Of a DNA stretch of 64,000 nucleotides, positions 55,368 through 64,000 are shown piece after piece; within the stretch, counting starts at the first letter, position 1, and every line of letters starts with the position of its first letter. The stretch is taken from contig NZ_CP020918.1 in NCBI RefSeq assembly GCF_003076455.1, forward strand, positions 2,640,001-2,704,000, in the 5' to 3' direction. Source of the stretch: Flavobacterium faecale (GTDB lineage: Bacteria; Bacteroidota; Bacteroidia; Flavobacteriales; Flavobacteriaceae). A program made the translations under genes and the position numbers. Under the pieces are notes generated by a model, which saw nothing but the letters and a program-made list of their open reading frames with translations, had not been told where the DNA came from and ran no database searches.

Positions 55368-56846
55368 TTATAAAGAGAAACTAGTTCCTTCTTTGCCGTC
55401 TTTTAACTGAATTCCAATTGCGAGTAACTGATCTCGAATTTGATCCGATAGAGCAAAGTTCTTGTCGGCACGCGCTTGTTTTCGCATCTCGATCAAGAGG
55501 TTTACTGTTCCTTCCAATTTATCATTTTGGCTGTTGGTAGCTTTTTCATTTTCTAATCCTAAAACATCAAATACAAAAGCATTCATTGCAATAGTGAAAT
55601 CGTTTAGATCATCAGCAGTCAACGTTTCTTTTCCTTCTTTCAAAAGATTGCAAAAACGTACTCCTTCAAACAATTGCGCTATTAAGATTGGAGTATTAAA
55701 ATCGTCATTCATGGCATCATAACACAATTGTTTCCATGATGCGATGTCAAGCGTACTAGTATTGCTGGCTGTTATTTGCGTTAGGTTTTCTAAAGCTTCC
55801 ATCAATCGCTTGTATCCTTTTTCAGCAGCAACAATAGCATCATCAGAGAAATCCAATATACTTCTGTAATGCGCTTGCAACATGAAAAAACGTGCTACAG
55901 AAGCCGAAAATGCTTTACTTAAAATCGTATTGTCACCAGAAAGTATTTCGCCAGGCAAAATATTATTTCCAGTAGATTTTGCCATTTTTTTACCGTTCAA
56001 GGTCAGCATATTTGCATGCAACCAGTAATTTACGGGTGTTTGACCTGTACAGGCTTCGTTTTGAGCAATTTCGCATTCATGATGCGGAAATTTTAAATCC
56101 ATTCCACCACCGTGAATATCAAAATGATTACCCAAATATTTGGTACTCATTGCAGTACATTCCAAATGCCAACCAGGGAAACCTTCTCCCCAAGGAGAGG
56201 GCCAACGCATGATGTGTTGTGGTTCGGCTTTTTTCCACAAAGCAAAGTCCTGTGGGTTTTTCTTGTCCGATTGTCCATCAAGATCTCTAGTATTTGCTAG
56301 CATATCTTCAATGTTACGACCACTCAAAATCCCGTAATTGTGATTTTTATTGTATTTTACTACATCAAAATAGATCGATCCATTGGCTTCATAACCAATA
56401 CCCGAGGCTACAATTTTTTTGATAATCTCAATTTGTTCTATAATGTGTCCAGTCGCTGTTGGTTCAATGCTTGGAGGTAAAAAGTTAAATGCTTTCAAGA
56501 TTTGATGAAAATCAATCGTGTAGCGTTGTACCACTTCCATTGGTTCCAGCTGTTCCAAGCGTGCTTTTTTGGCAATTTTATCTTCGCCTTCATCCACATC
56601 GTCCACCATATGGCCCACATCAGTAATGTTACGCACATAGCGCACCTTGTAACCCAAGTGGGTGAAATAACGAAAAATAATATCAAATGACATAAAAGTT
56701 CGCACATTTCCCAAATGCACATTGCTGTACACTGTTGGTCCACAAACATACATTCCTACATTTCCTTCGTGAATCGGCGTAAAAATTTCTTTTTCTCCAG
56801 AAAGAGAATTGTATAATTTGATCTTTTGAGTACTATATAATGGCAT
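55368..56846 (-). CDS. cysS: Cysteinyl-tRNA synthetase
   Basis: 492 residues. Class I synthetase with the HIGH equivalent VHLGNVRTF and the KMSKS loop as KMAKSTGN (Ala for Ser, common for CysRS). Zinc ligands: Cys in YVCGPTVY, then WHLECTAMS and [10 protein letters not shown] (Cys, His, Glu). [10 protein letters not shown] and the C-terminal DALR-like helices ([19 protein letters not shown]) follow. Charges tRNA(Cys). Transcribed away from folE with a repeat element in the gap between them. Confidence 0.95.
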   Translation of the reverse strand: MPLYSTQKIKLYNSLSGEKEIFTPIHEGNVGMYVCGPTVYSNVHLGNVRTFMSFDIIFRYFTHLGYKVRYVRNITDVGHMVDDVDEGEDKIAKKARLEQLEPMEVVQRYTIDFHQILKAFNFLPPSIEPTATGHIIEQIEIIKKIVASGIGYEANGSIYFDVVKYNKNHNYGILSGRNIEDMLANTRDLDGQSDKKNPQDFALWKKAEPQHIMRWPSPWGEGFPGWHLECTAMSTKYLGNHFDIHGGGMDLKFPHHECEIAQNEACTGQTPVNYWLHANMLTLNGKKMAKSTGNNILPGEILSGDNTILSKAFSASVARFFMLQAHYRSILDFSDDAIVAAEKGYKRLMEALENLTQITASNTSTLDIASWKQLCYDAMNDDFNTPILIAQLFEGVRFCNLLKEGKETLTADDLNDFTIAMNAFVFDVLGLENEKATNSQNDKLEGTVNLLIEMRKQARADKNFALSDQIRDQLLAIGIQLKDGKEGTSFSL

Positions 56847-56868
56847 TTTTTTATTTATTTGAAGCTTA

Positions 56869-56945
56869 ATCCTGCTGTCCGCTGTATCTTTTTATGGCAG
56901 AAAAAGCCATAAAAAGGATGCCGCTTCCATCAGGGCTAGGGTATT
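56869..56945 (-). repeat. Dispersed palindromic repeat, copy E
   Basis: Read on the minus strand: CCCTGATGGAAGCGGCATCC, then TTTTTATGGC, a T-rich loop and GCCATAAAAAGATACAGCGGACAGC. The stem is ATGGC/GCCAT where copies B and C have GGGGC/GCCCC, so pairing is kept by changes on both sides. It lacks the GCGTGA and CACGCCC ends. Confidence 0.75.
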
Positions 56946-57008
56946 AGGGTAATCAGGAGACAGTAAGTAAATTAATTCGTTCTGTTTTTTAATTTTAAAC
57001 TAGCCGAA

Positions 57009-57680
57009 TTAAAATTTAGTTTCCATTTTAATGTAATCTAAAAATTCGCGTCTTGTAGACTCTTCTTTAAATTTCCCACCAAATTCAGACGTTACCGTAC
57101 TGCTTTCAATATCTTGAATTCCGCGTGAGTTTACACAAAGGTGTTTTGCATCAATAACACAAGCCACATCTTCAGTACCCAAGGCAATTTGAAGCTCTTG
57201 AACGATTTGCATCGTTAAACGCTCTTGTACTTGTGGTCTTTTTGCATAGTGTTCCACAATTCGGTTCATTTTTGATAAACCAATTACGCTACCTTTCGAG
57301 ATGTAAGCAACATGTGCTCTTCCTATGATTGGTAACAAGTGGTGCTCACAAGTAGAGTAAAGTGTGATGTTTTTTTCGACCAACATTTCACCATATTTGT
57401 AATTGTTGTCAAAAGTAGAAGCCTTTGGTTTTTTATTCGGATTCAATCCTCCAAAAATTTCTTTAACAAACATCTTAGCAACACGATTTGGTGTGCCTTT
57501 AATGCTATCATCAGTCAAATCCATTCCTAAAGTTCTTAGAATGTTCTCAACGTCTTTTTTTATCAATTCAATTTTGTCATCGTCGCTTACATCAAAAGCA
57601 TCGTCGCGTACTGGGTTTTGTGCAGAGGTAGCAATATGATTTTCTCCTATTTCATCCTGCAATTCGTTATTTTGTATCAT
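57009..57680 (-). CDS. folE: GTP cyclohydrolase I
   Basis: Converts GTP to dihydroneopterin triphosphate, the first step of folate synthesis; decameric, cytosolic, zinc-dependent. 223 residues. CEHHLLPIIGRAHVAYIS provides Cys and His zinc ligands, CVIDAKHLCVNSRGI the third Cys, and LSKMNRIVEHYAKRPQVQERL the conserved allosteric/active-site part. The N-terminal 40 residues are variable, as usual. -7 box TAACTTTG on the minus strand at 57727-57720. Confidence 0.95.
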   Translation of the reverse strand: MIQNNELQDEIGENHIATSAQNPVRDDAFDVSDDDKIELIKKDVENILRTLGMDLTDDSIKGTPNRVAKMFVKEIFGGLNPNKKPKASTFDNNYKYGEMLVEKNITLYSTCEHHLLPIIGRAHVAYISKGSVIGLSKMNRIVEHYAKRPQVQERLTMQIVQELQIALGTEDVACVIDAKHLCVNSRGIQDIESSTVTSEFGGKFKEESTRREFLDYIKMETKF

Positions 57681-57719
57681 TAAAATCTTCTATTATAAAC
57701 GGGGTTATTTTTAAGGAAG

Positions 57720-57727
57720 CAAAGTTA
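57720..57727 (-). promoter_or_regulatory. -7 element of folE
   Basis: TAACTTTG, exact consensus, about 40 bases before the ATG. No -33 seen. Confidence 0.55.
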
Positions 57728-57786
57728 ATTAATAAATTTTAAACTATGTAATTCGACAAAAGTTAAATAAAACTTTTTCTCTAAAC

Positions 57787-57832
57787 AAAAATAACGGTAA
57801 TGGCCTATAAATTGGCACTTACCGTTATTTTT
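57787..57832 (-). terminator. Terminator of the aminotransferase gene
   Basis: 14-bp stem AAAAATAACGGTAA (57787-57800) with 57819-57832, and an inner GCC/GGC pairing. A and T runs on both sides. Confidence 0.85.
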
Positions 57833-57949
57833 ATGTTGTAAAGCGACTTGAGTTGAACAAGATTGCTCTTCTATTACAATGCTTTTGTATTAAAAAGAGG
57901 TCTTATGAACTTACTTTTATAAAAAGTTAGTCCGTTAATTCAGTCTTTT

Positions 57950-59173
57950 TTAGTCGATTAACATTGGTTTTTTGTACTTGATTGCTTTGTATACTTTTAG
58001 TGCCTCTTTCAAGATATGAACAGAGCGTACTAGTTCTTCTTTCTTGAGTACATAAGCCATACGTACTTGATTTTTCCCCATTCCTGGAGTAGAGTAGAAG
58101 CCTGCTGCTGGAGCAATCATTACTGTTTCACCTTCTAATTCATAATTTTTAAGTAGCCATTTTGCAAAATGGTCTGTATCTTTTACCGGAAGTTGTACAA
58201 TGCAATAAAATGCTGCCTTTGGCAAGGTAACTTCAATACCTTCAATTTTTAGCAATTCAGATATTAAGGTATCTCTTCTTATTTTGTACTCCTTAATTGT
58301 TTTTGTAAAATAACTTTTAGGAGTGTCTATTGCTGCTTCACATGCAATTTGTTCAATGGTAGGAGGGCATAATCTTGCTTGAGCAAATTTCATTGCCGTT
58401 GCAATTACCTCTTTGTTTTTAGTTACCATACAACCAATACGTGCACCACACATACTATATCTTTTGGATACAGAGTCAATCATGATTACGTTTTGTTCTA
58501 GACCAACAAGGTTCATAACAGAGTAATGAATGTCTTCTGGATTATAAATAAATTCACGATACACTTCATCAGCGATCAAAAACAAGTCATGTCTTTTAGC
58601 CAATTCTCCCAATTGTGAAATCTCTTGTTCAGAGTATAAATTCCCCGTTGGGTTACTTGGATTACAAATTAAGATGGCTTTGGTTCTTGGCGTGATTAAG
58701 TTTTCAAACATTTCGATTGAAGGCAAAGCAAACCCATCTTCAAAGCTAGAAGTAACAGGTACTACTTTGGCACCCGACTCTTCAGAGAAGGCACTATAAT
58801 TTGCATAAAACGGTTCTGGAATAATAACTTCATCTCCTGGATCCATGATACTTCCCATCGCAAATAACAAAGCTTCAGATCCACCAGTGGTAATCATAAT
58901 ATCTTTGGTATCTACATTAACATGCTGTCTTCTAAAAAAGGAAGCTAATTTTTTTCTATAACTTTTATTTCCTTCAGAAGGACCGTAGGCTATTACATCA
59001 AGGTTGATATTTTTAATGGCTTCGATGGCTTTTTCGGGACTTTTAATATCCGGTTGACCAATGTTTAGATGGTAAACTTTAAGTCCTTTTCTAATTGCAA
59101 TTTCAGCAAATGGAGCAAGTTTACGTATTGGAGATTGAGGCATCTTTTTTCCTCTAATAGAAATATTAGGCAT
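57950..59173 (-). CDS. Class I/II pyridoxal phosphate aminotransferase
   Basis: 407 residues from the ATG at 59173; an upstream ATG (59221) would add 16. Fold type I: VYHLNIGQPDIKSPE, GGSEALLFA, ICNPSNPTGNLY, the Asp-Tyr pair in LIADEVYREF and the PLP lysine in DSVSKRYSMCGARIG. Most likely an aspartate or broad-specificity aromatic/branched aminotransferase; sequence alone does not fix the substrate. Monocistronic with its own terminator. Confidence 0.88.
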   Translation of the reverse strand: MPNISIRGKKMPQSPIRKLAPFAEIAIRKGLKVYHLNIGQPDIKSPEKAIEAIKNINLDVIAYGPSEGNKSYRKKLASFFRRQHVNVDTKDIMITTGGSEALLFAMGSIMDPGDEVIIPEPFYANYSAFSEESGAKVVPVTSSFEDGFALPSIEMFENLITPRTKAILICNPSNPTGNLYSEQEISQLGELAKRHDLFLIADEVYREFIYNPEDIHYSVMNLVGLEQNVIMIDSVSKRYSMCGARIGCMVTKNKEVIATAMKFAQARLCPPTIEQIACEAAIDTPKSYFTKTIKEYKIRRDTLISELLKIEGIEVTLPKAAFYCIVQLPVKDTDHFAKWLLKNYELEGETVMIAPAAGFYSTPGMGKNQVRMAYVLKKEELVRSVHILKEALKVYKAIKYKKPMLID

Positions 59174-59335
59174 GTTACTAATGGTTTGGTACAAAATTGC
59201 GAATTTTTTTTTAACTCGCACATTATTTTACCGTTTAAAAAATTGTTTTCATATCGAATTAAATATTCTTTTAAAAAAGGAATATTTCAAAACGAATTTC
59301 AGCCTACAATGGCTGTTTTAAGGGGCTAAGTTTGC

Positions 59336-59728
59336 TTAATCAGCAAGAACTACGTCTCCTTTTATCTTAAGTGGAATTCGACCTCCATCAAAATTAATGG
59401 CGTTGGTTTCGACTGTAATTGTTTTTCGAATCGGACCAGGCGTCATTGTGTATTTAATTTCAATTGTTCCCGAGTTTCCTGGTGCTATTGTGCTTGGTGT
59501 CTTTGAAATAATGGTACAACTAGGAGTGGACTGAACCGAATAGACAATTAAAGGACTCGTACCTGTATTGGTAAATTCAAATACGCGAATTCCGTTATCG
59601 TTATTTTTGTTTATTGTTCCGTAATCAATAGTATTATTATTGGCTTTGAAATCAATTTTAGCTCCATTTTGTGCATATCCAATACTACTTATGAGCATGA
59701 ATGTGATAAAAGCGACTATTTTTTTCAT
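59336..59728 (-). CDS. Secreted DUF1573 protein
   Basis: 130 residues; signal peptide ending at GYAQ. DUF1573 beta sandwich, an ASH/MSP-like domain: KANNNTIDYGTINKNNDNGIRVFEFTNTGTSPL, then CTIISKTPSTIAPGNSGTIEIKY. Abundant in Bacteroidetes as periplasmic or surface modules; the precise role is unknown. Promoter upstream with good spacing. Confidence 0.85.
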   Translation of the reverse strand: MKKIVAFITFMLISSIGYAQNGAKIDFKANNNTIDYGTINKNNDNGIRVFEFTNTGTSPLIVYSVQSTPSCTIISKTPSTIAPGNSGTIEIKYTMTPGPIRKTITVETNAINFDGGRIPLKIKGDVVLAD

Positions 59729-59748
59729 GGTTTTTTGTTTTGGATTAG

Positions 59749-59779
59749 TAAAGATACTTGCTTTTAATTAGGACACAAA
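59749..59779 (-). promoter_or_regulatory. Promoter of the DUF1573 gene
   Basis: On the minus strand TTTG (59779-59776), 19 bases, TATCTTTA (59756-59749); the last base differs from consensus. Confidence 0.6.
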
Positions 59780-59814
59780 TTTTTATTTCCCTTTTTATAG
59801 TGTACTTTATTATT

Positions 59815-59822
59815 TACTTTTG
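59815..59822 (+). promoter_or_regulatory. -7 element of valS
   Basis: TACTTTTG, exact consensus, 119 bases before the ATG at 59942. No convincing -33. The leader is long; a T-box-like structure was not found. Confidence 0.45.
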
Positions 59823-59941
59823 TTCCCAAAGTGAAATACAACAATTAGACCAATGTCTGAAAATTAACTTGTAGACGTTTTTATTTTATAATAGAAATCA
59901 GCAAATTAGCAACCTTAATGATTAATCATAGCAACGATAAA

Positions 59942-62575
59942 ATGACAATTCCAGCACAATTTGACGCCGAAACGATAGAGAATAAGTGGTATGACTACTG
60001 GATGAAAAACAACTATTTTCATTCTGAACCAGATCATAGAACACCATATACCATTGTGATTCCTCCACCCAATGTAACAGGAGTCTTGCATATGGGGCAT
60101 ATGTTGAACAACACAATTCAGGATGTTTTGATTCGTCGTGCTCGTTTAAAAGGGTTTAATGCCTGCTGGGTACCTGGTACAGATCACGCCTCTATTGCTA
60201 CAGAAGCAAAGGTGGTGGCTAAATTAAAGTCGGAAGGAATAAACAAAAACGATCTTACACGTCAAGAATTTTTGAAGCATGCGTGGGATTGGACAGAGAA
60301 ATACGGTGGAACAATTCTTGAACAATTGAAACAATTGGGTTGTTCATGTGACTGGGAGCGTACCAAATTTACTATGGATCCAGATATGTCGGCCTCTGTT
60401 ATCAAATCGTTTGTTGATTTGTACAACAAAGGATTAATATATCGTGGGTACCGAATGGTGAACTGGGACCCAGAAGCAAAAACTACTTTATCTGATGAGG
60501 AAGTTATTTTTGAAGAAAGACAAGGGAAACTATATTTTCTACAATATAAAATTGAAGGTTCAAATGACTTTTTGACGGTTGCTACTACACGTCCGGAAAC
60601 TATTTTTGGAGATTCGGCAATTTGTATCAATCCAAATGATGAACGATTTACACATTTGCGTGGTAAAAAAGCAATCGTTCCTATATGTGGGCGCGTGATT
60701 CCAATTATTGAAGATGACTATGTAGATATCGAGTTTGGAACAGGATGCTTGAAGGTAACGCCTGCACATGATATGAATGATAAAACATTGGGCGAGAAGC
60801 ACAATCTTGAAATCATTGATATTTTTAACGAAGATGCTACCTTAAATAGTTTTGGTATGCAATACCAAGGACAAGACCGTTTTGTAGTTCGTGAAGCAAT
60901 CGCTAAAGAATTAGAAGAAAAAGGTGATTTGTCTAAAACAGAAATCCACTTGAACAAAGTTGGAACCTCTGAAAGAACCAAAGCGGTAATCGAACCAAGA
61001 TTATCAGATCAATGGTTTCTTAAAATGGAAGATTTGGTAAAACCTGCAATTCAATCCGTATTGGTTGACGGCGATATCAAATTGCACCCAAAACGTTTTG
61101 AAAACACCTACGCACATTGGTTAAACAATATTCGTGATTGGAATATCTCTCGCCAATTATGGTGGGGACAACAAATTCCGGCCTTTTACTACGGTGACGG
61201 AAAAGAAGATTTTGTAGTTGCAGAAAATATAGAAGATGCGCTAAAATTGGCACAAGAAAAAACGGCTAACTTGCAACTTCAAGCCACAGACCTGAGACAA
61301 GATGTTGATGCCTTAGATACTTGGTTTTCGTCTTGGTTATGGCCAATGTCTGTTTTTGGCGGTATTATGGATCCAGAAAGTGCCGATTTTAAATATTATT
61401 ACCCAACAAATGACTTGGTTACCGGTCCAGATATTTTATTCTTCTGGGTGGCGCGTATGATCATTGCAGGTTACGAATATGCTGGTGAAAAACCATTTAC
61501 AAATGTATATCTAACAGGATTAGTTCGTGACAAACAAAGAAGAAAAATGTCTAAGTCTCTTGGTAATTCACCAGAGCCATTGGAATTGATCAAAAAATTT
61601 GGTGCTGATGGAGTGCGTGTAGGTTTGCTATTGAGTGCATCTGCAGGAAACGACATCATGTTTGATGAAGAATTATGTAACCAAGGAAAAGGATTTTCGA
61701 ATAAAATTTGGAATGCCTTTAAGTTGATTAAAGGATGGGAAGTTTCTACTTCAATCGAACAACCAGAATCATCAAAAGTAGCTATCGAATGGTACGAAGG
61801 TAAGTTCCAACACGTATTGGCAGAGATCGAAGATAATTTTGATAAATACAGAATCTCTGAGGCATTGATGGCTATTTACAAATTGGTTTGGGATGATTTC
61901 TGTTCTTGGTTTTTAGAAATGATCAAACCAGGATACCAACAGCCTATTGACAGCGTTACTTTAGCCAAAGCGATAGAAATGCTTGAAAATAATTTGAAAT
62001 TGTTGCACCCGTTCATGCCATTCTTGACCGAAGAAATTTGGCAATTAATTGCTGAAAGAAGCACAGAAGAGGCATTAATTGTTTCTACTTGGCCAGAGGG
62101 TAAACCGTTTAACGCTAGTTTAATCACCGATTTTGATATCACCATGGAAGTGATCTCCGGAATTAGAACTATCCGTAAAGACAAAAACATTCCGTTCAAG
62201 GATACTATCGAGTTGAAAGCGATCAATAATGATGCGATTTCGACTTATTTTGATACTATTGTAACCAAATTGGGGAACATTTCTTCATTTGAATACGTAG
62301 CCGAAAAAGTAGATGGAGCATTGTCTTATCGTGTGAACTCTAACGAATATTTTATTCCTGTTGCTGGAACTATTGATGTGGAAGCTGAAATTGAAAAATT
62401 GACAGCAGAATTGGTTTACACAAAAGGTTTCTTGAAATCAGTACAAGGAAAGTTATCCAATGAGAAATTTGTAGCTGGTGCACCTGAAAAAGTAATAGCA
62501 AACGAAAGACAAAAAGAAGCTGATGCTTTGGCAAAAATCGAAACGATTGAGCAAAGTATTGCCGGTTTGAAATAA
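59942..62575 (+). CDS. valS: Valyl-tRNA synthetase
   Basis: 877 residues from the ATG at 59942 (MTIPAQFDAETIENKW); the ATG at 59918 adds 8 residues not usual in homologues. Class Ia: VLHMGHMLNNT is the HIGH motif, RRKMSKSLGNSPEPLEL the KMSKS motif, and the CP1 editing domain (about 190-330, TRPETIFGDSA) hydrolyses Thr-tRNA(Val). ALDTWFSSWLWPMSVFG and the anticodon domain follow; the C terminus is the coiled-coil arm (about 815-877). Monocistronic. Confidence 0.95.
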   Translation: MTIPAQFDAETIENKWYDYWMKNNYFHSEPDHRTPYTIVIPPPNVTGVLHMGHMLNNTIQDVLIRRARLKGFNACWVPGTDHASIATEAKVVAKLKSEGINKNDLTRQEFLKHAWDWTEKYGGTILEQLKQLGCSCDWERTKFTMDPDMSASVIKSFVDLYNKGLIYRGYRMVNWDPEAKTTLSDEEVIFEERQGKLYFLQYKIEGSNDFLTVATTRPETIFGDSAICINPNDERFTHLRGKKAIVPICGRVIPIIEDDYVDIEFGTGCLKVTPAHDMNDKTLGEKHNLEIIDIFNEDATLNSFGMQYQGQDRFVVREAIAKELEEKGDLSKTEIHLNKVGTSERTKAVIEPRLSDQWFLKMEDLVKPAIQSVLVDGDIKLHPKRFENTYAHWLNNIRDWNISRQLWWGQQIPAFYYGDGKEDFVVAENIEDALKLAQEKTANLQLQATDLRQDVDALDTWFSSWLWPMSVFGGIMDPESADFKYYYPTNDLVTGPDILFFWVARMIIAGYEYAGEKPFTNVYLTGLVRDKQRRKMSKSLGNSPEPLELIKKFGADGVRVGLLLSASAGNDIMFDEELCNQGKGFSNKIWNAFKLIKGWEVSTSIEQPESSKVAIEWYEGKFQHVLAEIEDNFDKYRISEALMAIYKLVWDDFCSWFLEMIKPGYQQPIDSVTLAKAIEMLENNLKLLHPFMPFLTEEIWQLIAERSTEEALIVSTWPEGKPFNASLITDFDITMEVISGIRTIRKDKNIPFKDTIELKAINNDAISTYFDTIVTKLGNISSFEYVAEKVDGALSYRVNSNEYFIPVAGTIDVEAEIEKLTAELVYTKGFLKSVQGKLSNEKFVAGAPEKVIANERQKEADALAKIETIEQSIAGLK

Positions 62576-62596
62576 TACTATAATTGATTTATATCT

Positions 62597-62626
62597 AAAA
62601 GGCTGTCCACAAGACAGCCTTTTTTT
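62597..62626 (+). terminator. valS terminator
   Basis: 11-bp stem AAAAGGCTGTC (62597-62607) with GACAGCCTTTT (62613-62623), T run. Confidence 0.9.
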
Positions 62627-62896
62627 GCAAAGTACAGTCCAAAGTAGAATTTTCGGGTGCAGAAAGAATCTTTTTCATATTTTAGCTTTGCCTTTCTAGC
62701 TGAAATTCAGATTGATGAGGGCTGTTAAAACAACTGTGTTTTTATTTTCGAAAATATAATTCGCATTTATAAAACCAAATACTGTAGTTTGCCGTATATA
62801 AATTAGAATTACAAAGCTACCAAGGGTTTAAAATCCTTCGTGGGTGCGTTGATCTACAAAAATTTTTAAAATATAAATGAATTAATGTCAGGGATG

Positions 62897-62904
62897 TACT
62901 TTTG
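62897..62904 (+). promoter_or_regulatory. -7 element of the DUF2064 gene
   Basis: TACTTTTG, exact consensus, 16 bases before the ATG; no good -33. Confidence 0.5.
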
Positions 62905-62920
62905 ATGCGTCTATAAAAAT

Positions 62921-63619
62921 ATGAATGCCGAAACCAATTTAAATTCGACCACTGCAATTTTGCTTTTTGCTCAAACCGAGCAAGCAGAAGCGGCAACAAA
63001 AAAAATAAGTTCTTACACTAAGAACAATATTTTGCTGTGGAAAAAACTGAATAGTAAAGCCATTCAAACCGTTAAAAAAACAAACCTACCTTATTTTATC
63101 TCAGATGAGACCACGCAGGTAGGATCAAATTTTGGAGATAAGATTACAGCTGCGGTTAAAAATGTTTTTGATCAAGGATTTGAAAATGTTATTGTAATTG
63201 GTAATGACTCCTTAGCATTAACAACTTCTTTATTATTGAATGCAGCTCAAAATTTGCAAAATAAAGATATTGTTTTGGGAGCCGATTGGCATGGCGGCGT
63301 TTACTTGATGGGATTGTCTAAGCGAAATTTCAATGCTAGCGTTTTTGAGAAGATTGAGTGGCAAACAAATTCGGTTTTCAAAAATTTAACCCACATTTTT
63401 CAGCAGCAAACCATCTTTTATCTACCAAGGTTACAAGATTGTAATGATAAAGATACCTTTCAAGATTCTATTTCTAGTTTAGGGTATGCTTCAAAACTGA
63501 GAGCCTATTTAATGGCCTTGGTACAAGAGCGCTTATTTTATTTTTTATTCGAAAAAGTATCTTATTTTTCGTCTTATACCACCACTTTCTATAACAAAGG
63601 ATCACCGGTTGCTATTTAA
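62921..63619 (+). CDS. DUF2064 glycosyltransferase-like protein
   Basis: 232 residues. TAILLFAQTEQAEAATKKI at the N terminus, QVGSNFGDKITAAVKNVFDQGFENVIVIGNDSLALT and DIVLGADWHGGVYLMGLSKRNF correspond to the nucleotide-diphospho-sugar transferase fold of DUF2064 (TIGR04282-type). The usual DSP is replaced by NDS, so the metal/nucleotide site is altered. Function unknown; family members sit near glycan genes or receptors. Confidence 0.78.
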   Translation: MNAETNLNSTTAILLFAQTEQAEAATKKISSYTKNNILLWKKLNSKAIQTVKKTNLPYFISDETTQVGSNFGDKITAAVKNVFDQGFENVIVIGNDSLALTTSLLLNAAQNLQNKDIVLGADWHGGVYLMGLSKRNFNASVFEKIEWQTNSVFKNLTHIFQQQTIFYLPRLQDCNDKDTFQDSISSLGYASKLRAYLMALVQERLFYFLFEKVSYFSSYTTTFYNKGSPVAI

Positions 63620-63666
63620 TTTTTAGAATACAAATTAAAATTAAATAGTCACTTTTAATACCATCC

Positions 63667-64000
63667 ATGAAACAATTTTTCATCTGGGCTATGCTTTGCG
63701 TTTCGACCTTAGCCATGGCGCAACAAGATTTAACGGTCGAAATTATCGATAACGACGACCAGAAACCAGTAGCAAATATCACCATTAAATTGGCCAATAG
63801 CGCCAGAAATACAACCAATTTACAAACTACAAATGCGCAGGGAAAAGTCATTTTTAAAGGAATTGCAGCACTAGATGACTACCAAGTTGTTTTTGCGGGT
63901 AACCTTATGTATGCACCTACAAGCTCGCAAATGATTAGCGTGCGCTCGAACGAGAGCCCAACTATAAATTTTATTTTGCAAAAAACTAGTGGTCAACAAT
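63667..64000 (+). CDS. Outer membrane receptor-like protein, N-terminal part (3' end outside window)
   Basis: Open from the ATG at 63667 to the edge (111 codons). A signal peptide (MKQFFIWAMLCVSTLAMAQ) is followed by a carboxypeptidase-regulatory-like beta domain: VEIIDNDDQKPVANITIKLA, LQTTNAQGKVIFKGI and PTINFILQK. This N-terminal domain usually precedes the plug and barrel of Bacteroidetes TonB-dependent receptors, so the complete gene is probably such a receptor; the diagnostic parts lie beyond the window. It begins 47 bp after the DUF2064 gene and may be cotranscribed. Confidence 0.75.
   Translation, partial: MKQFFIWAMLCVSTLAMAQQDLTVEIIDNDDQKPVANITIKLANSARNTTNLQTTNAQGKVIFKGIAALDDYQVVFAGNLMYAPTSSQMISVRSNESPTINFILQKTSGQQ

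Larger units (their letters stand above)
62576..62920. other. Intergenic region valS-DUF2064
   Basis: 345 bases. After the valS terminator there is AT-rich sequence with an imperfect hairpin AAGGGTTTAAAATCCTT near 62821-62838 and a -7 box at 62897-62904. No gene seen. Confidence 0.65.

Noticed and set aside
59823..59941. T-box or other riboswitch before valS
   Set aside because: No T-box consensus, specifier loop or terminator/antiterminator pair is visible in the 119-base leader.

Overview
The window is a chromosomal segment of a Bacteroidota bacterium, most likely a Flavobacterium or close relative. The DNA is AT-rich. Promoters follow the Bacteroidetes pattern (-7 TAnnTTTG, sometimes with a -33 TTG/TTTG) rather than E. 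coli sigma70 sites, and Shine-Dalgarno sequences are weak. Type IX secretion (T9SS) type B sorting domains, a single-chain SecDF, a PafA-type phosphatase, DUF6095 next to murQ and TonB-receptor-like outer membrane proteins all fit that group. I see no rRNA, tRNA, insertion sequence, prophage or CRISPR array.

Layout. 1-11.5 kb: end of a pafA-like phosphatase, lysA, murQ with DUF6095 and a pentapeptide-repeat protein, a ZIP transporter, two methyltransferases, PhnA, coaD, a YetF-like DUF421 protein and ddl. 11.7-19.8 kb: an orphan PASTA protein overlapping an rluD-like gene, a secreted C-type-lectin T9SS protein, DUF389 and nhaA, and yaaA. 20-24.7 kb: a complete tripartite drug efflux operon (tetR-tolC-emrA-emrB order of transcription) with a probable TetR operator. 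24.7-29.3 kb: four glycosyltransferases and an FdtA-like sugar isomerase. 29.3-35.1 kb: an FtsE-like ATPase, then a 1004-residue TPR protein paired with an outer membrane barrel. 35.4-45.6 kb: the most unusual stretch. It holds a gatC-like, gatA and gatB::aspS operon, with GatB and aspartyl-tRNA synthetase in one 1110-residue chain, flanked by three toxin-antitoxin loci, two of them decayed. 46-64 kb: housekeeping genes (gyrB, mdh, secDF, lgt, yidD, cysS, folE, an aminotransferase, valS), a second T9SS type B protein, DUF1573, DUF2064 and the start of a receptor-like gene cut by the window edge.

The gat operon reads as a covalently assembled transamidosome: a tRNA-dependent amidotransferase whose B subunit carries its own aspartyl-tRNA synthetase, which appears to be of the relaxed (non-discriminating) type from one key residue. 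This and a palindromic dispersed repeat family with covarying stems (copies near 11.6, 19.9, 35.3, 45.7 and 56.9 kb) are the best targets for follow-up. Two pseudogene loci (a PIN-domain toxin near 36.2 kb and a HigBA module near 42.8-43.1 kb) were found by reading across frames and are invisible to simple ORF calling.
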